Below are positions 1-9,605 of a stretch of DNA of 60,174 nucleotides, piece after piece (position 1 is the first letter of the stretch; each line of letters opens with the position of its first letter). Made by a program: the position numbers and the translations under genes. Source of the stretch: Acidobacteriota bacterium (GTDB taxonomy: Bacteria > Acidobacteriota > Terriglobia > Terriglobales > Acidobacteriaceae). The DNA is taken from NCBI GenBank assembly GCA_013289875.1, contig JABCZC010000028.1, forward strand, positions 1 through 60,174, read 5' to 3'. The notes below the pieces were generated by a model, which saw nothing but the letters and a program-made list of their open reading frames with translations, made no database searches and had not been told where the DNA came from.

Positions 1-1905
1 CAGGTCATCTATCCGATAAACGGGAGCTCCGCGTCGCTCGACGAAAAGGACGCCGCGCAAGAAAACGAGGCGCAGCAGGTACTGAAGATTGTTGAGCGGC
101 ATCGGCCGGAGATTGCACAGGCGCAAGCGGCAGGCACGGAGTTTCGCGTGGCCGTACTCGTGCGGGCGCGGCAGCATCTGGTGAAAATTGTGCGGATGCT
201 TCGCGAGCGCGGGATTCCCTTTCGCGCGGTTGAACTGGAGACACTGGCCGAACGGCAGGAATTGCTGGACCTGTTGTCGCTGACGCGGACGCTGCTGCAT
301 CCGATGGATCGCGTGGCGTGGCTCTCCGTGCTGCGCGCGCCGTGGTGCGGGTTGACGCTGCGTGATCTGCACACGCTGACCGGCGCGGACAACCGGGAGT
401 GGAAACGAAAGTCGATGCTGGAGCTGATCGAGGCCCATCTGTCTCTGCTGGAAGCCGACGCGGCCGGGCGAGCGGCGCGGACCACTGCAATTCTGAAGCA
501 GGCGCTTGCCAGTCGCTTTCAGGGGCTGCATGCCGGGTCGTTCTCACAATGGATCGAGCGGACATGGCGCAGCCTGGGAGGCCATCTCTGCGTGGATGCC
601 GCGGCTTACGAGAACGCACAGACATATTTCTCCATGCTCGACGATATTGCGCCCGATGGCATGGAGTGCATGACTGCGTCTTTTGAGGCGGAACTGGAGT
701 GGCTCTATGCCAAGCCCGATCCCACCGTCAGCGAGCGCGCAGGCGTGCAACTGATGACGATCCACAAGGCCAAGGGGCTGGGGTTCGATGTGGTGATTGT
801 TCCGGGACTCGACAGAAAGGCTGCGGCCGACCAGTCGCCGCTGATCGTTTCGCTGGAGCGCACAAATGCGGAGGGCGAAGACGAGATGCTGGTTGCGCCG
901 ATCGGAGCGAAGGGTGGCGAAAGCCATCCGACGTATAAATGGGTGCAGAAGCAGCGCACAGAGCGCCAGAATGAGGAAGTCAAGCGGCTGCTCTACGTGG
1001 CATGCACGCGAGCGCGGCGAGAGCTGCATCTGCTGGGCACGGCGACGATGGGCGCCTCAGGGCTGAAGAGCGGCGATTCCAAGAGCCTGTTGGATGTGGG
1101 ATGGCCTGCGTTCGAAGAGATGTTCGAAGAGGCAGTGAGAAACCGCGAAGCGGAGAAGGTGGTGGATTTCCCGCTGGCTCAGGCGGAGCAGGCTTCGTTG
1201 TTCGAACTGTTCGATCTGGCTGCGCGTGCGGAGGAGCGCGGACCACGGCTCACGGTGAAAAGACTGCCCTCGGATCTGGAAATAAGGCCGCGAGCGAAGA
1301 ACGTAACTGTCGCCGGCACATTCACGGCGGACGCCAAATCGGCTGAGCTGCTTCGTCCTGAGGGATCGCGGCGGGCGCGGGTGGTCGGAAACGCGGTGCA
1401 CGCGCTACTCGATTTGCTCAGCCACGGCATAGACGCGTCAGGTCTGCAGGAGCGTGCGCGAAAGACGCTGCGCGCGGCTGCGTTTTCCGACAGGGCGCTC
1501 GACGAGGCGATGCAGGAGGTCATGGCGGCTGTCGAAGCATGCAGGAGAGATGCCGTGGGCCGCTGGATTCTGGCACCGCACGCAGGCGCGCAATCGGAGA
1601 CATCGTGGACGGGGTGGATTGGTAATGAAATGGTGACTTTGCGGGCCGATCGCGTATTCCGCGCGGGTGCCGCGCCGCTCGAATCCGGATCAGACTACCT
1701 TTGGATTATCGATTACAAGATGAGCGCGCCGGCAGGCGAACCTGTCGAAGAATTTCTTGCCCGGCAGAGAGGCTATTATGCTCCGCAGCTAGCGAGATAT
1801 GCGCAGGCATTGACCGAGCTTGAGGGCGGGAACATTTCGCTGCGCCTGGGTCTTTACTATCCGCGCCTGCCCCGTTTTGACTGGTGGAACGGCGAAGGCA
1901 GCTGA
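1..1905 (+). CDS. AddA/UvrD-like helicase-nuclease, C-terminal part (5' end outside window)
   Basis: The reading frame is open from base 1, so the true start lies upstream and about 634 residues are visible. Helicase motifs of superfamily 1A are present: VQLMTIHKAKGLGFDVV (motif V) and LLYVACTRARRELHLLG (motif VI). The C-terminus carries a RecB-type PD-(D/E)XK nuclease core: GNAVHALLDLL (His), WIIDYKMS (Asp and Lys) and PQLARYAQAL (QLxxY). This order matches AddA, the helicase-nuclease subunit that works with AddB in double-strand break repair and degradation of linear DNA. AddB usually lies just upstream, which is outside the window, so the addA name is likely but not proven. The next gene, phoU, is convergent. 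Confidence 0.8.
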   Translation, partial: QVIYPINGSSASLDEKDAAQENEAQQVLKIVERHRPEIAQAQAAGTEFRVAVLVRARQHLVKIVRMLRERGIPFRAVELETLAERQELLDLLSLTRTLLHPMDRVAWLSVLRAPWCGLTLRDLHTLTGADNREWKRKSMLELIEAHLSLLEADAAGRAARTTAILKQALASRFQGLHAGSFSQWIERTWRSLGGHLCVDAAAYENAQTYFSMLDDIAPDGMECMTASFEAELEWLYAKPDPTVSERAGVQLMTIHKAKGLGFDVVIVPGLDRKAAADQSPLIVSLERTNAEGEDEMLVAPIGAKGGESHPTYKWVQKQRTERQNEEVKRLLYVACTRARRELHLLGTATMGASGLKSGDSKSLLDVGWPAFEEMFEEAVRNREAEKVVDFPLAQAEQASLFELFDLAARAEERGPRLTVKRLPSDLEIRPRAKNVTVAGTFTADAKSAELLRPEGSRRARVVGNAVHALLDLLSHGIDASGLQERARKTLRAAAFSDRALDEAMQEVMAAVEACRRDAVGRWILAPHAGAQSETSWTGWIGNEMVTLRADRVFRAGAAPLESGSDYLWIIDYKMSAPAGEPVEEFLARQRGYYAPQLARYAQALTELEGGNISLRLGLYYPRLPRFDWWNGEGS

Positions 1906-1909
1906 TGGC

Positions 1910-2590
1910 TCACGCCGGCCTGGTCTCGTTCTCGTGCATGTGGTGGCGGACGTCGGCGCCACGCACCCAGAAGATCACATCCTCGGCAATATTCGTGGCG
2001 TGATCGGCTACGCGTTCCAGGTTGCGGGAGATCATGAGCGCAGTCAGCGCCTGCGGGGCGAGATGGGGCTCGGTCTTCATCACGTTGAGCAGCGTGAAAT
2101 AAGCGGTCTCGTTCATTTTGTCGACATTATCGTCCATGGAAAGCACGGAGTCGGCGATCGTAGCGTCGGCTTCGATGAAGGCCTGCAGCGCCTTGCGCAC
2201 CATCCCGGAGGCGAGGCTGGCCATCTTTGCCGTGTCCACGGGAAGCTCGGCGACGGGAAATGCCTCGAGCTCGCGCACGCGATCGCTGATGCTCGTGGCC
2301 GCGTCCCCCACCCGCTCAAGATCGGCGTTGATCTTGATCACAGCGAGGATAAAGCGGAGGTCGATGGCCATCGGCTGCTCCATGGCGAGCAGATCGAGAG
2401 CCATCTGATCGATTTCGCGCTCAAAACGGTTAATGGCCAGCTCGCCATGATCGACGAGATCGCATACCGAGAGATCGCGCACACGATAGGCTTCGACAGC
2501 ACGCTGGATCGACTGCTCGGCCATGCCGGCCATCACCAGCAGCTTTTCCTTCAGATCGTCCAGGGATCGCTGAAAACGAAGTCTCATCAT
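1910..2590 (-). CDS. phoU: PhoU phosphate-signalling protein
   Basis: This 226-residue protein has the PhoU length and fold: two copies of a three-helix bundle. Each carries a metal-binding signature of the E/DxxxD type, seen as [16 protein letters not shown] in the first half and [18 protein letters not shown] in the second. PhoU links the Pst transporter to the PhoR kinase and keeps the Pho regulon off when phosphate is plentiful. It is the last gene of the pst operon. Its start codon overlaps the stop of pstB by 4 bases, which implies translational coupling. Confidence 0.96.
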   Translation of the reverse strand: MMRLRFQRSLDDLKEKLLVMAGMAEQSIQRAVEAYRVRDLSVCDLVDHGELAINRFEREIDQMALDLLAMEQPMAIDLRFILAVIKINADLERVGDAATSISDRVRELEAFPVAELPVDTAKMASLASGMVRKALQAFIEADATIADSVLSMDDNVDKMNETAYFTLLNVMKTEPHLAPQALTALMISRNLERVADHATNIAEDVIFWVRGADVRHHMHENETRPA

Positions 2591-3345
2591 CCAAATCTTC
2601 CTGTGATGTAATCTTCCGTCCTTTTGTCTCCCGGATTTGTGAATATCTTATGAGTCGCATCAAATTCGACAAGCCTCCCATTCAGGAAGAATCCGGTGCG
2701 TTCCGCGACACGCGCAGCCTGCTGCATATTGTGGGTCACAATGACGATGGTGTATTGCGATTTCAGCTGAAATATCAGGTCTTCGATCTTCGCGGTGGAG
2801 ACGGGATCGAGAGCCGAGGCTGGCTCGTCCATAAGCAGAACCTCAGGATCGACGGCGAGCGCGCGGGCGATACACAGGCGCTGTTGCTGTCCACCGGAGA
2901 GGCTCGCTCCCGACTTCTTCTTGAGGTCGTTCTTGACCTCATCCCACAGAGCGGCATTTTTCAACGACCGCTCGACGATTTCGTCAAGGATGCGGCGATT
3001 GCTGAAGCCGTTGAGGCGCAGTCCTGAAGCGACGTTGTCGTAAATCGACATGGTCGGAAAAGGATTGGGGCGTTGAAAGACCATACCCACGCGGCGGCGA
3101 ACCTCGACGGGAGACACATCGTTATAAATGTCGATATCACCCATTCTCACAGACCCGGTGACGCGGGCGATGGGATTGGTTTCGTGCATGCGGTTGAGGC
3201 AGCGAACGAACGTGGACTTGCCGCAACCGGATGGACCAATCAGCGCCGTCGCCTCGTTTGCGGGAATGGGCAGATTGATATCCAGGAGGGCATGGTTTGT
3301 GCCATACCACGCGTTCAAATTAGTTACCTGAAGTCCGACACCCAC
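2587..3345 (-). CDS. pstB: Phosphate ABC transporter ATP-binding protein PstB
   Basis: This 252-residue ABC ATPase energises high-affinity phosphate import. The Walker A motif GPSGCGKST is at residues 37-45, the signature LSGGQQQR near residue 150, Walker B VLLMDEP near 170, and the switch histidine in VIVTHNMQQ. The NRMHETNP segment after Walker A is typical of PstB. The length is normal. Its ATG directly abuts the pstA stop, and its own stop overlaps phoU. Confidence 0.97.
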   Translation of the reverse strand: MGVGLQVTNLNAWYGTNHALLDINLPIPANEATALIGPSGCGKSTFVRCLNRMHETNPIARVTGSVRMGDIDIYNDVSPVEVRRRVGMVFQRPNPFPTMSIYDNVASGLRLNGFSNRRILDEIVERSLKNAALWDEVKNDLKKKSGASLSGGQQQRLCIARALAVDPEVLLMDEPASALDPVSTAKIEDLIFQLKSQYTIVIVTHNMQQAARVAERTGFFLNGRLVEFDATHKIFTNPGDKRTEDYITGRFG

Positions 3346-4221
3346 TTAGCTCGCCCCTTTCAAAACACCGCGCGTGGTTACAAATCGCACCAGAGAAACC
3401 GAAACTACGATCAAGACAATGAGAACCAGCGCGCCGGCCCATGCAAGACGATGCCATTCTTCGTAGGGAGAGAGGGCATACACGTAAATCTGCAGCGGCA
3501 GCGCGGCGATGGGCTGGTTGAGGTTGACACTCCAGAACTGATTGCCGAATGCGGTAAAGAGAAGCGGCGCCGTCTCGCCGGCAACGCGGGCGAAGGCAAG
3601 CATGCAGCCTGTGATGACACCGGGCGACGCGGTGCGCAGAGTGATCGAGAGCACCGACCGCCAGTTGGGCACGCCCAGGCCGAGCGCCGCCTCCCGGATC
3701 GCGTGCGGGACCATGAGCAGCATTTCTTCCGTGGTGCGCGTGATCGTGGGAATCATCATGATGCCCAGGGCGACGCCGCCGGCGAAGGCGGAAAAGTGCT
3801 TCTGCGGCAAAACGATGAGCGAGTAGACAGAGATACCCATAACGATCGACGGCACGCCGTTGAGTACGTCGGCAGTGAAGCGGACGAGGTTAGCCAGTTT
3901 GCCGCCGCGTCCGAACTCCGCGAGGAAAATGCCTGCGGCTATACCGATGGGGACACCGAGCGCGCTGCCGACAAGAAGCAGGAGGCCGGAACCGACGATG
4001 GCATTGGCCATTCCGCCGCCGGTTTCGCCGACCGGCCTGGGAATCTTCGTGAAGAAGGCAAAATTGAGCGAGCTTGCGCCTTTGTAAAGCAAATAAATAA
4101 AGATGACGACGAGCGGTGTGATCACCAGAATGGTGCTGAGAATCGCCAGGCCGGTAGCGAGGTGGTTCGATGCGGCGCGCCACATGCGGTTGCCTTTGCT
4201 CGTCTTGTATTGGCTGGTCAT
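3346..4221 (-). CDS. pstA: Phosphate ABC transporter permease PstA
   Basis: A 291-residue inner-membrane permease with about six hydrophobic segments. It has the binding-protein-dependent transport loop, seen as REAALGLGVPNWRSVLSITLR, which docks onto PstB. The phrase YSLIVLPQKHFSAFAGG is typical of PstA. It pairs with PstC to form the phosphate channel. The gene lies between pstC (37-base gap) and pstB (no gap), within the operon transcribed from pstS. Confidence 0.96.
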   Translation of the reverse strand: MTSQYKTSKGNRMWRAASNHLATGLAILSTILVITPLVVIFIYLLYKGASSLNFAFFTKIPRPVGETGGGMANAIVGSGLLLLVGSALGVPIGIAAGIFLAEFGRGGKLANLVRFTADVLNGVPSIVMGISVYSLIVLPQKHFSAFAGGVALGIMMIPTITRTTEEMLLMVPHAIREAALGLGVPNWRSVLSITLRTASPGVITGCMLAFARVAGETAPLLFTAFGNQFWSVNLNQPIAALPLQIYVYALSPYEEWHRLAWAGALVLIVLIVVSVSLVRFVTTRGVLKGAS

Positions 4222-4258
4222 CGGTCCGCTCTCGTCCTTAATCTCGCTCGATCTCTCC

Positions 4259-5311
4259 TTAGTTCACGCGCGCCGGCGCACCGCGCGTCACCACCCACAC
4301 CAGCAGCTGAGCCAGCGCATTCACAATGATGGTCACGATAAACAGCGCGAGCCCGATCTCGATCAGCGCGCTCAGATACAAGTCGTCGGAGGCCTCGCTG
4401 AATTCGTTCGCAATCACGCTGGCCATGCTGTAGCCGGGCGCCAGCAGAGACTTAACAATCTCGGGGCGATTGCCGATCACCATGGTCACGGCCATCGTTT
4501 CACCAAGGGCGCGTCCCAGGCCCAAAATTATGGAACCCACGATGCCGATACGCGCGTTGCGCAGCACGCCCATGCGGATCATCTCCCACCGCGTGGCCCC
4601 GAGTGCCAGCACGGCTTCCCGCTGGCTGTGCGGAACGGCAGTCATCACCTCGCGGGTGAGCGAGGAGATGACGGGAAGAATCATGATGGAGAGGATGACG
4701 CCGGCCGCAAACATGCCGATGCCGAAGTTAGGCTCGCTAAAAAAGCCAGTCCATCCCAGCAGCTTCATTAACACGGGATTAACGTGCTCGCGCAGCAGCG
4801 GAACGAGCACAAAGACCGCCCACAAACCATAAACTACGCTGGGGATGGCAGCCAGCAGTTCGGTGAAAAAGGAGAGAGGGCCACGCAGCTTGCGCGGACA
4901 CATCTCGGTAATGAAAACGGCGACACCAACCGCGAGCGGAACGGCAATGACAAGCGCGATCAGCGATGAGACCAGCGTTCCGTAAATAAATGGGAGCGCA
5001 CCGAATTTTCCGTTTACCGGGTCCCAGGCGCTGCCGAAGAAAAATTTGATCCCGAATTTGGATATGGTGAGCTGCGACCGAAGCGTCAACTCAGTGGCGA
5101 TCAGGGCGACAATGCCAAAGATGGTGAGAGCGCACAGCACCATCAGCCAGCGGAAACCCCGGTCGGCAAAGGCGGAGCTGCCGCGGGAGAGCAGAAACTT
5201 CCGGATCGCCGAGGGCCCTTCGCCGGGGTGCGGCCCGGAGGGCGGATCTGATACTGGAGAAGGCGTTTCGGAGGGTCCGGGCACACGTACGTCCTGAATC
5301 TTGAAGTTCAC
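4259..5311 (-). CDS. pstC: Phosphate ABC transporter permease PstC
   Basis: A 350-residue permease. A proline-rich cytoplasmic N-terminus (about residues 10-35) precedes the first membrane segment, followed by the PstC core. The core includes the periplasmic stretch FFFGSAWDPVNGKFGALPF and the EAA-like loop REAVLALGATRWEMIRMGVL that contacts PstB. The Pro/Ser/Gly-rich tail of about 35 residues is longer than in E. coli PstC. A 177-base gap with a hairpin separates it from pstS upstream. Confidence 0.96.
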   Translation of the reverse strand: MNFKIQDVRVPGPSETPSPVSDPPSGPHPGEGPSAIRKFLLSRGSSAFADRGFRWLMVLCALTIFGIVALIATELTLRSQLTISKFGIKFFFGSAWDPVNGKFGALPFIYGTLVSSLIALVIAVPLAVGVAVFITEMCPRKLRGPLSFFTELLAAIPSVVYGLWAVFVLVPLLREHVNPVLMKLLGWTGFFSEPNFGIGMFAAGVILSIMILPVISSLTREVMTAVPHSQREAVLALGATRWEMIRMGVLRNARIGIVGSIILGLGRALGETMAVTMVIGNRPEIVKSLLAPGYSMASVIANEFSEASDDLYLSALIEIGLALFIVTIIVNALAQLLVWVVTRGAPARVN

Positions 5312-5352
5312 CAGTATCTACCCTAAACGCCAAAAATAAAAGTACGGTTAAA

Positions 5353-5371
5353 CGCCTTGAAAAATAAGGCG
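5353..5371 (-). terminator. Hairpin in the pstS-pstC gap, possible attenuator
   Basis: On the minus strand, the arms CGCCTT and AAGGCG (6 bp) enclose a 7-base T-rich loop and are followed by TTTAACCG. The hairpin lies between pstS and pstC. A weak terminator or 3'-end-stabilising stem here would let the binding protein outnumber the membrane subunits, a known pattern in ABC importer operons. The U tract is short, so full termination is unlikely. Confidence 0.4.
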
Positions 5372-5488
5372 TAAGCTCGGCTAATATTCTGCAACTGGAT
5401 CCTTCAGGCCGCGAATCCGGAATCGCGCCTTGGGAAAGGCAGGGGGCGCACCTGCGGCGCGAGCGCGCCCGGATGTCTTTCGGCAACT

Positions 5489-6496
5489 CTATTTCAGTTG
5501 CGAAAGAGTGACCCGAACCTTGTCCGAAACCGATTTGGGCAGCGGAGCGTAATAGAGCGCGGTCACCTCAGATTCCCCGTGATCCAGCATCCAGTTCAGG
5601 AAGTCCTTGAGCACCTTGCCATTATTGCCATCCCTGGGCGGGTTGGGAATGAGCAGCCAGGTGAAACTGGAGATGGGATAGGCATTCTTGCCGGGAGCAT
5701 TGGTGATAGAGACCCGGTAATCGGCAGGCATGTTCTTGACGCTGGCGGCAGCCTCCGTCACACCGTCGATGCTGCCTTTCACCCAGGTGCCGGCGGCATT
5801 CCTGATATATCCATACTGGATTTTGTTCTGCAGGGCATAGATCAGCTCGACATAGCCGATTGTGCCAGGCAGCTGGCGCACCATGCCCGCGACCGCTTCG
5901 TTACCCTTCGCGCCTATGCCGATCGGCCAGGGTACGGCGCTGTTGCTTCCGACGCTGCTCTTCCATTCGGGGCTGACCTTGGACAGGTAATCGGTAAAGA
6001 TAAACGTCGTGCCGCTGCCTTCAGAGCGATGGACGACATTAATCTTTGCACCGGGGAGCGTCACACCGGGATTATCCTTGGCGATGCGGCCGTCGTTCCA
6101 ACTGGTGATTTTGCCGAGGTAAATGTCGGCCAGCACATCGGGCGAAAACCTCAGCTCCGTATTGACGCCTGGAAGGTTGTAAATCGGAACCACCGCGCCC
6201 AGAACCGCAGGAATGGCCACGATCTTTACCTTAGAATCCTTGATTTGCGCGTCCGTCATCGGAACATCGCTGGCGCCGAAGTCAACCGTGCCGGCCATTA
6301 CCTGACGAATCCCCCCGCCCGAACCGATGGACTGATAGTTGATCTGAACTCCAGCGTGCTGTGCGCTGAACTCGCTGAACCATTTGGAATAGATGGGATA
6401 TGGGAACGTGGCTCCTGCACCATTCAGCTTTTGCGCCAGACCCTGGGAAGCTGCGCTCACAATAAGTGCCGCAGCTAAAAACATGCTCTTGCTCAC
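5489..6496 (-). CDS. pstS: Phosphate-binding periplasmic protein PstS
   Basis: A 335-residue periplasmic phosphate receptor. A signal peptide (residues 1-21, ending SQGLAQ) precedes the mature start KLNGAGATFPYPIYSKW. The phosphate-binding signatures IGSGGGIRQV, DFGASDVPM and HRSEGSGTTFIFTDYL are present. The start is GTG with GGGGGAAG 3-10 bases upstream. It is the first gene of pstSCAB-phoU and has its own promoter region with a candidate Pho box, downstream of phoBR. Confidence 0.97.
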   Translation of the reverse strand: MSKSMFLAAALIVSAASQGLAQKLNGAGATFPYPIYSKWFSEFSAQHAGVQINYQSIGSGGGIRQVMAGTVDFGASDVPMTDAQIKDSKVKIVAIPAVLGAVVPIYNLPGVNTELRFSPDVLADIYLGKITSWNDGRIAKDNPGVTLPGAKINVVHRSEGSGTTFIFTDYLSKVSPEWKSSVGSNSAVPWPIGIGAKGNEAVAGMVRQLPGTIGYVELIYALQNKIQYGYIRNAAGTWVKGSIDGVTEAAASVKNMPADYRVSITNAPGKNAYPISSFTWLLIPNPPRDGNNGKVLKDFLNWMLDHGESEVTALYYAPLPKSVSDKVRVTLSQLK

Positions 6497-6536
6497 AAAC
6501 TTCCCCCTTTATAACTTCCTTATGGTTTCAGTGCAG

Positions 6537-6542
6537 ATTGTC
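6537..6542 (-). promoter_or_regulatory. Candidate -10 box of the pstS promoter
   Basis: The minus-strand hexamer GACAAT matches the sigma-70 -10 consensus at 4 of 6 positions. It sits 10 bases downstream of the candidate Pho box, the spacing seen when PhoB replaces the -35 contact. The pstS GTG is about 40 bases further on. Confidence 0.4.
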
Positions 6543-6552
6543 GGGCGTCTTT

Positions 6553-6581
6553 GTTACTGCCTCTTTACAGAATGATGAAAA
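6553..6581 (-). promoter_or_regulatory. Candidate Pho box (three heptamers, 11-bp period)
   Basis: Reading the minus strand, three heptamers TTTTCAT, CTGTAAA and CAGTAAC follow each other with 4-base spacers (CATT, GAGG). This is the 7+4 geometry of PhoB sites (consensus CTGTCAT). Matches to the consensus are 5, 5 and 4 of 7. The site lies upstream of pstS, 10 bases before a -10-like hexamer and next to phoBR, so control by the PhoB encoded here is the natural inference. Confidence 0.5.
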
Positions 6582-6662
6582 GCACGAGAAACGCGGGTAT
6601 AAGGGTATGCATTAAATTATTTGCAATGAGCCAGTTATGCTGCTGTGACGTTTCAAGGTGGC

Positions 6663-8381
6663 TCAGGTTTCGCTCATCGCGGCGATGGCCGAGGCCAGCG
6701 GGAGCGTGAACAGAAATGTAGAGCCGGCGCCGAGCTCGCTTTCGGCACGAATCGTCCCGCCGTGGGCGAGCACAATGTGTTTGGCGATGGCCAGACCCAG
6801 CCCAGTGCCCCCGGATTCGCGTGACCGGGCCTTATCCACGCGGTAGAAGCGCTCGAAAATGCGGTCGAGATGCTCGAAGGCGATACCGGGGCCAAAATCC
6901 TGCACGGAGAACTCTACATAGTCCTCCATCTCCTGCGCGCCCACAAGAACACGCCGGCCACCCTTCCCGTATTTCATGGCGTTTTCGATTAGATTGCCGA
7001 ATACCTGTGTCAGCGCGTCTTCATCAGCCAGGACGATTGCGCCAGTCGCGCCGGCGCACTCCAGCGCAACGTCGGAATCGAGAACCATTCCGGTAAGTGA
7101 CTCGATGGCGTCCTGAACCAGAGACGCTGCCGGGACGGGGCGCAGCTTTACTTTGTAGTCGCCGGATTCAACGCTGGCCAAGGCGAGCAGGTCCTCGGTA
7201 AGGCGCGTCATGCGGGTGGCATTCTTGCGAATCGTGGCGAGAAACTCGCGAGCAGTTGGCGGTATGTCAAGCGTGTCCTCGAGCAGCGTTTCCACATAGC
7301 CGGAAATCGAGGTCAGCGGCGTGCGCAGCTCATGGGAGACGTTGGCGATAAAATCCCGGCGTGTTTTCTCCGCTCGCTCGATCTCCGTCACGTCATGCAG
7401 CACGGCGACTGCGCCGCCCCCCGGCGTGGGAGCGGCATTCACTTCGAAAATTCTGGCTGGAGCGACCGATGTCGCTTTGCCGCTGCGCAATTCGCGGGAT
7501 TGGAGGGCGGCTTCGACGCAGGCCAGCACCTCCGGATCGCGCACCGCATGGACCAGCGCCTGCCCCTGGCGAACAGCGCCGGGGGCGATGCGCTGCATGA
7601 CGGCGTTCGACCAGCTGATGCGCCCCGCGGCATCGACGGCGACTACCCCTTCCTGCATGCTGTCGAGCAGGGCGGCCAGTTCGCGCTGCTTGGATTCGAG
7701 CGCGTGGAAGCTGGCTTCAAGACGTGCAGCGGTGGCGTCGAGCGCGTGCGCCACCTCGGAAACCTCGTCGAGTTTGCCTTCCTCGACACGGGCAGAAAAG
7801 TCCCCAGTGGCAATCCGATTGGCAAAGGTGACGATACGGGCCAGACGCATCGCGGCGCGGTGCGCGAGAAACGCGGCCAGCAGCGTGGCCAGCGCCACGG
7901 CGAAGAGCGATACCAGCAGCAGGTCGCGGTGCAGTACGCGCATGGTGGCGTGAATGCCGGTCAGCGACGCCGCGAGCTGGACGACGAGACCGTCACGCGC
8001 GACGGCTATGTAGAGCTGGTCCCCGCGCTCGCTTTGCCCGGCCCCGCGCGGGTCGGTGAGTGCGCGCCGCACCTCCTCCGGGGTTCCCTTCCTCTCCTCG
8101 AGAGTTTCTGAACTCGCCAGGACGGAGCCATCGCGGCCGAAGAACGTAACCTGCGCGCCGGCGTCGAACTCTCCGCGCGCAGCCAGTTGTTTGAGCTCGA
8201 GCGCATTTGCCGGATTAGCCTCGCGGGCCAGCAGCCGCGCCTTGCCCACCAGAGACTGCGCCAGCTGATCGCGAAGAGACTGCTCCACAACCCGGCCAAG
8301 AGAGAAGTCGAGGATGGCCGTGCCGATCGCCAGCACCAGCACAAACGAGAAGAAGAGCTTGGTGAATACCCTGCCTGTCAC
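6663..8381 (-). CDS. phoR: PhoR-type phosphate sensor histidine kinase
   Basis: A 572-residue membrane kinase. Domains in order: TM1 (about 8-28), an extracytoplasmic sensor, TM2 (about 150-172), HAMP, a PAS domain, HisKA with the phospho-acceptor His in [19 protein letters not shown], and HATPase_c with the N box ([12 protein letters not shown]), FGPGI and the G box [14 protein letters not shown]. With PhoB it controls the Pho regulon and is restrained by PhoU and Pst. It is longer than E. coli PhoR because it has a true periplasmic domain. The start is GTG with no clear ribosome site. It follows phoB after a 136-base gap filled by an inverted repeat. Confidence 0.93.
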   Translation of the reverse strand: MTGRVFTKLFFSFVLVLAIGTAILDFSLGRVVEQSLRDQLAQSLVGKARLLAREANPANALELKQLAARGEFDAGAQVTFFGRDGSVLASSETLEERKGTPEEVRRALTDPRGAGQSERGDQLYIAVARDGLVVQLAASLTGIHATMRVLHRDLLLVSLFAVALATLLAAFLAHRAAMRLARIVTFANRIATGDFSARVEEGKLDEVSEVAHALDATAARLEASFHALESKQRELAALLDSMQEGVVAVDAAGRISWSNAVMQRIAPGAVRQGQALVHAVRDPEVLACVEAALQSRELRSGKATSVAPARIFEVNAAPTPGGGAVAVLHDVTEIERAEKTRRDFIANVSHELRTPLTSISGYVETLLEDTLDIPPTAREFLATIRKNATRMTRLTEDLLALASVESGDYKVKLRPVPAASLVQDAIESLTGMVLDSDVALECAGATGAIVLADEDALTQVFGNLIENAMKYGKGGRRVLVGAQEMEDYVEFSVQDFGPGIAFEHLDRIFERFYRVDKARSRESGGTGLGLAIAKHIVLAHGGTIRAESELGAGSTFLFTLPLASAIAAMSET

Positions 8382-8382
8382 G

Positions 8383-8512
8383 GATTAGCCATTAGGGATT
8401 AGCGATTAGCTGCCGGTACCAGAATAAGGCTCCGAGGTCCCAGGATCATCTGCAAAGTTGGAGGGCTAACGGCTAATCCACTCATCGCTAGTGGCCAATC
8501 CCTAATGGCTGT
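8383..8512. repeat. Inverted GATTAGG-rich repeat between phoB and phoR
   Basis: AGCCATTAGGGATT at 8387-8400 recurs as its exact reverse complement at 8497-8510. The space between carries more ATTAG/CTAAT words (8401-8411, 8464-8479), so the two arms form a long imperfect palindrome. Similar GGATTAGGGATTAG words recur at 53353 and 55487. It fills nearly the whole gap between the phoB stop and the phoR start. Confidence 0.75.
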
Positions 8513-8517
8513 CTTGC

Positions 8518-9216
8518 TCACGCCGTCCGGGGAACCTCGAAGCGGTAGCCTGCACCTCGCACCGTCTTGAGATAGCGCGGGTTCTCGGGATCGGTTTCGA
8601 TTTTTTCGCGGATACGGCGCACGTAAACATCGACGGAGCGCGGGGTGACGAACCTGGCATCGCCCCAAACGGCGTCCAGAAGATGATCGCGGCTGAAGAC
8701 CCGTCCCGGGTGGCGCGCGAGATAGTCCAGCAGGCGGAACTCGGTTGCGGTGGTGGTGGTGAGTTCGCCCTTCACCTTCAATTGCATCGCGCTGGCGTCG
8801 ATCACTACCTCCTCGAAGGTGATCGTGGAGGGTGTGGTCGGGCGCTCGAAGCGGCGCAGAACCGCCTTGACGCGGGCCAGAAGTTCCCGAGTGGCGAAAG
8901 GCTTGGTGATATAGTCGTCGGCGCCCAGTTCCAGACCGAGCACGCGCTCGTTCTCTCCGGCGCGCGCGGTCAGAAAAATGATGGGTATGGTGCTCAGCGC
9001 GGGGTGGATGCGCAGGCGCCGGCAAACGTCCAGGCCATCGCCTCCGGGAACCATGATATCAAGCAGAAAGAGCGCCGGGGGCTGCCGCTCGGCATCGGGA
9101 ACGAGGTTTGCTGGATTGCCGAAAACGCGGACGCCGAAGCCGGAGGCTTCAAGATGGTGTTGCACCAGGCGCGAGATATCCGTGTCGTCTTCAAGTACAA
9201 ATACTGTTTGGCTCAA
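8518..9216 (-). CDS. phoB: PhoB-type response regulator (OmpR/PhoB family)
   Basis: Receiver domain with the acidic pair in VFVLEDDTD, phospho-acceptor Asp in FLLDIMVPGGDG and conserved Lys in YITKPF, followed by a winged-helix DNA-binding domain (VWGDARFVTPRSVDVYVRR, ending KTVRGAGYRFEVP). I chose the TTG at 9216 (MSQTVFVLEDD, 232 residues) because GGGAGAGGAAAG precedes it. A TTG at 9237 would add seven residues. The neighbouring phoR and pst genes identify it as the phosphate regulator. Confidence 0.93.
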   Translation of the reverse strand: MSQTVFVLEDDTDISRLVQHHLEASGFGVRVFGNPANLVPDAERQPPALFLLDIMVPGGDGLDVCRRLRIHPALSTIPIIFLTARAGENERVLGLELGADDYITKPFATRELLARVKAVLRRFERPTTPSTITFEEVVIDASAMQLKVKGELTTTTATEFRLLDYLARHPGRVFSRDHLLDAVWGDARFVTPRSVDVYVRRIREKIETDPENPRYLKTVRGAGYRFEVPRTA

Positions 9217-9605
9217 CCGACTTTCCTCTCCCGGCAAGCGTCTTTCTCTTGAATGAAGCAGCTTGCACGATTGCCATCAGCGTATCCCACTTGGGCAAAG
9301 GGAATGCAAATGTACTGTGAATTTGCGCCGGACGGGTACATTCGGTCACCGGCCGTCCTGGGCGCTCTTCGGCCAATTTCCTCAACCTTTTAGCTAATGG
9401 AGGGATGCTATACTCGCAATGTCATTGCGGCAGACAATATTAGGGCCCGAAGCCGCATCACGTTGGGCGAAAGGTTTCCCGCAAGTCTCTCGGGCACCAA
9501 TCCGAGCGCTTCAGGAACAAGCACTCGACTGATCTTGCGATGGGTGACGCGATGCATGCGATAGACGAGAAAGCTGTCTGACGGTGGGATGGGAAGTTCA
9601 GGGCG
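9217..9605. other. Divergent intergenic region, no confident gene
   Basis: This 389-base stretch separates phoB (minus) from the receiver gene (plus) and must hold both promoters. TATACT near 9411 is a possible plus-strand -10 box, without a good -35. A minus-strand open frame at 9418-9676 ends in a plausible-looking peptide, but it has no ribosome site and no family I recognise, so I do not call it. Confidence 0.4.
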
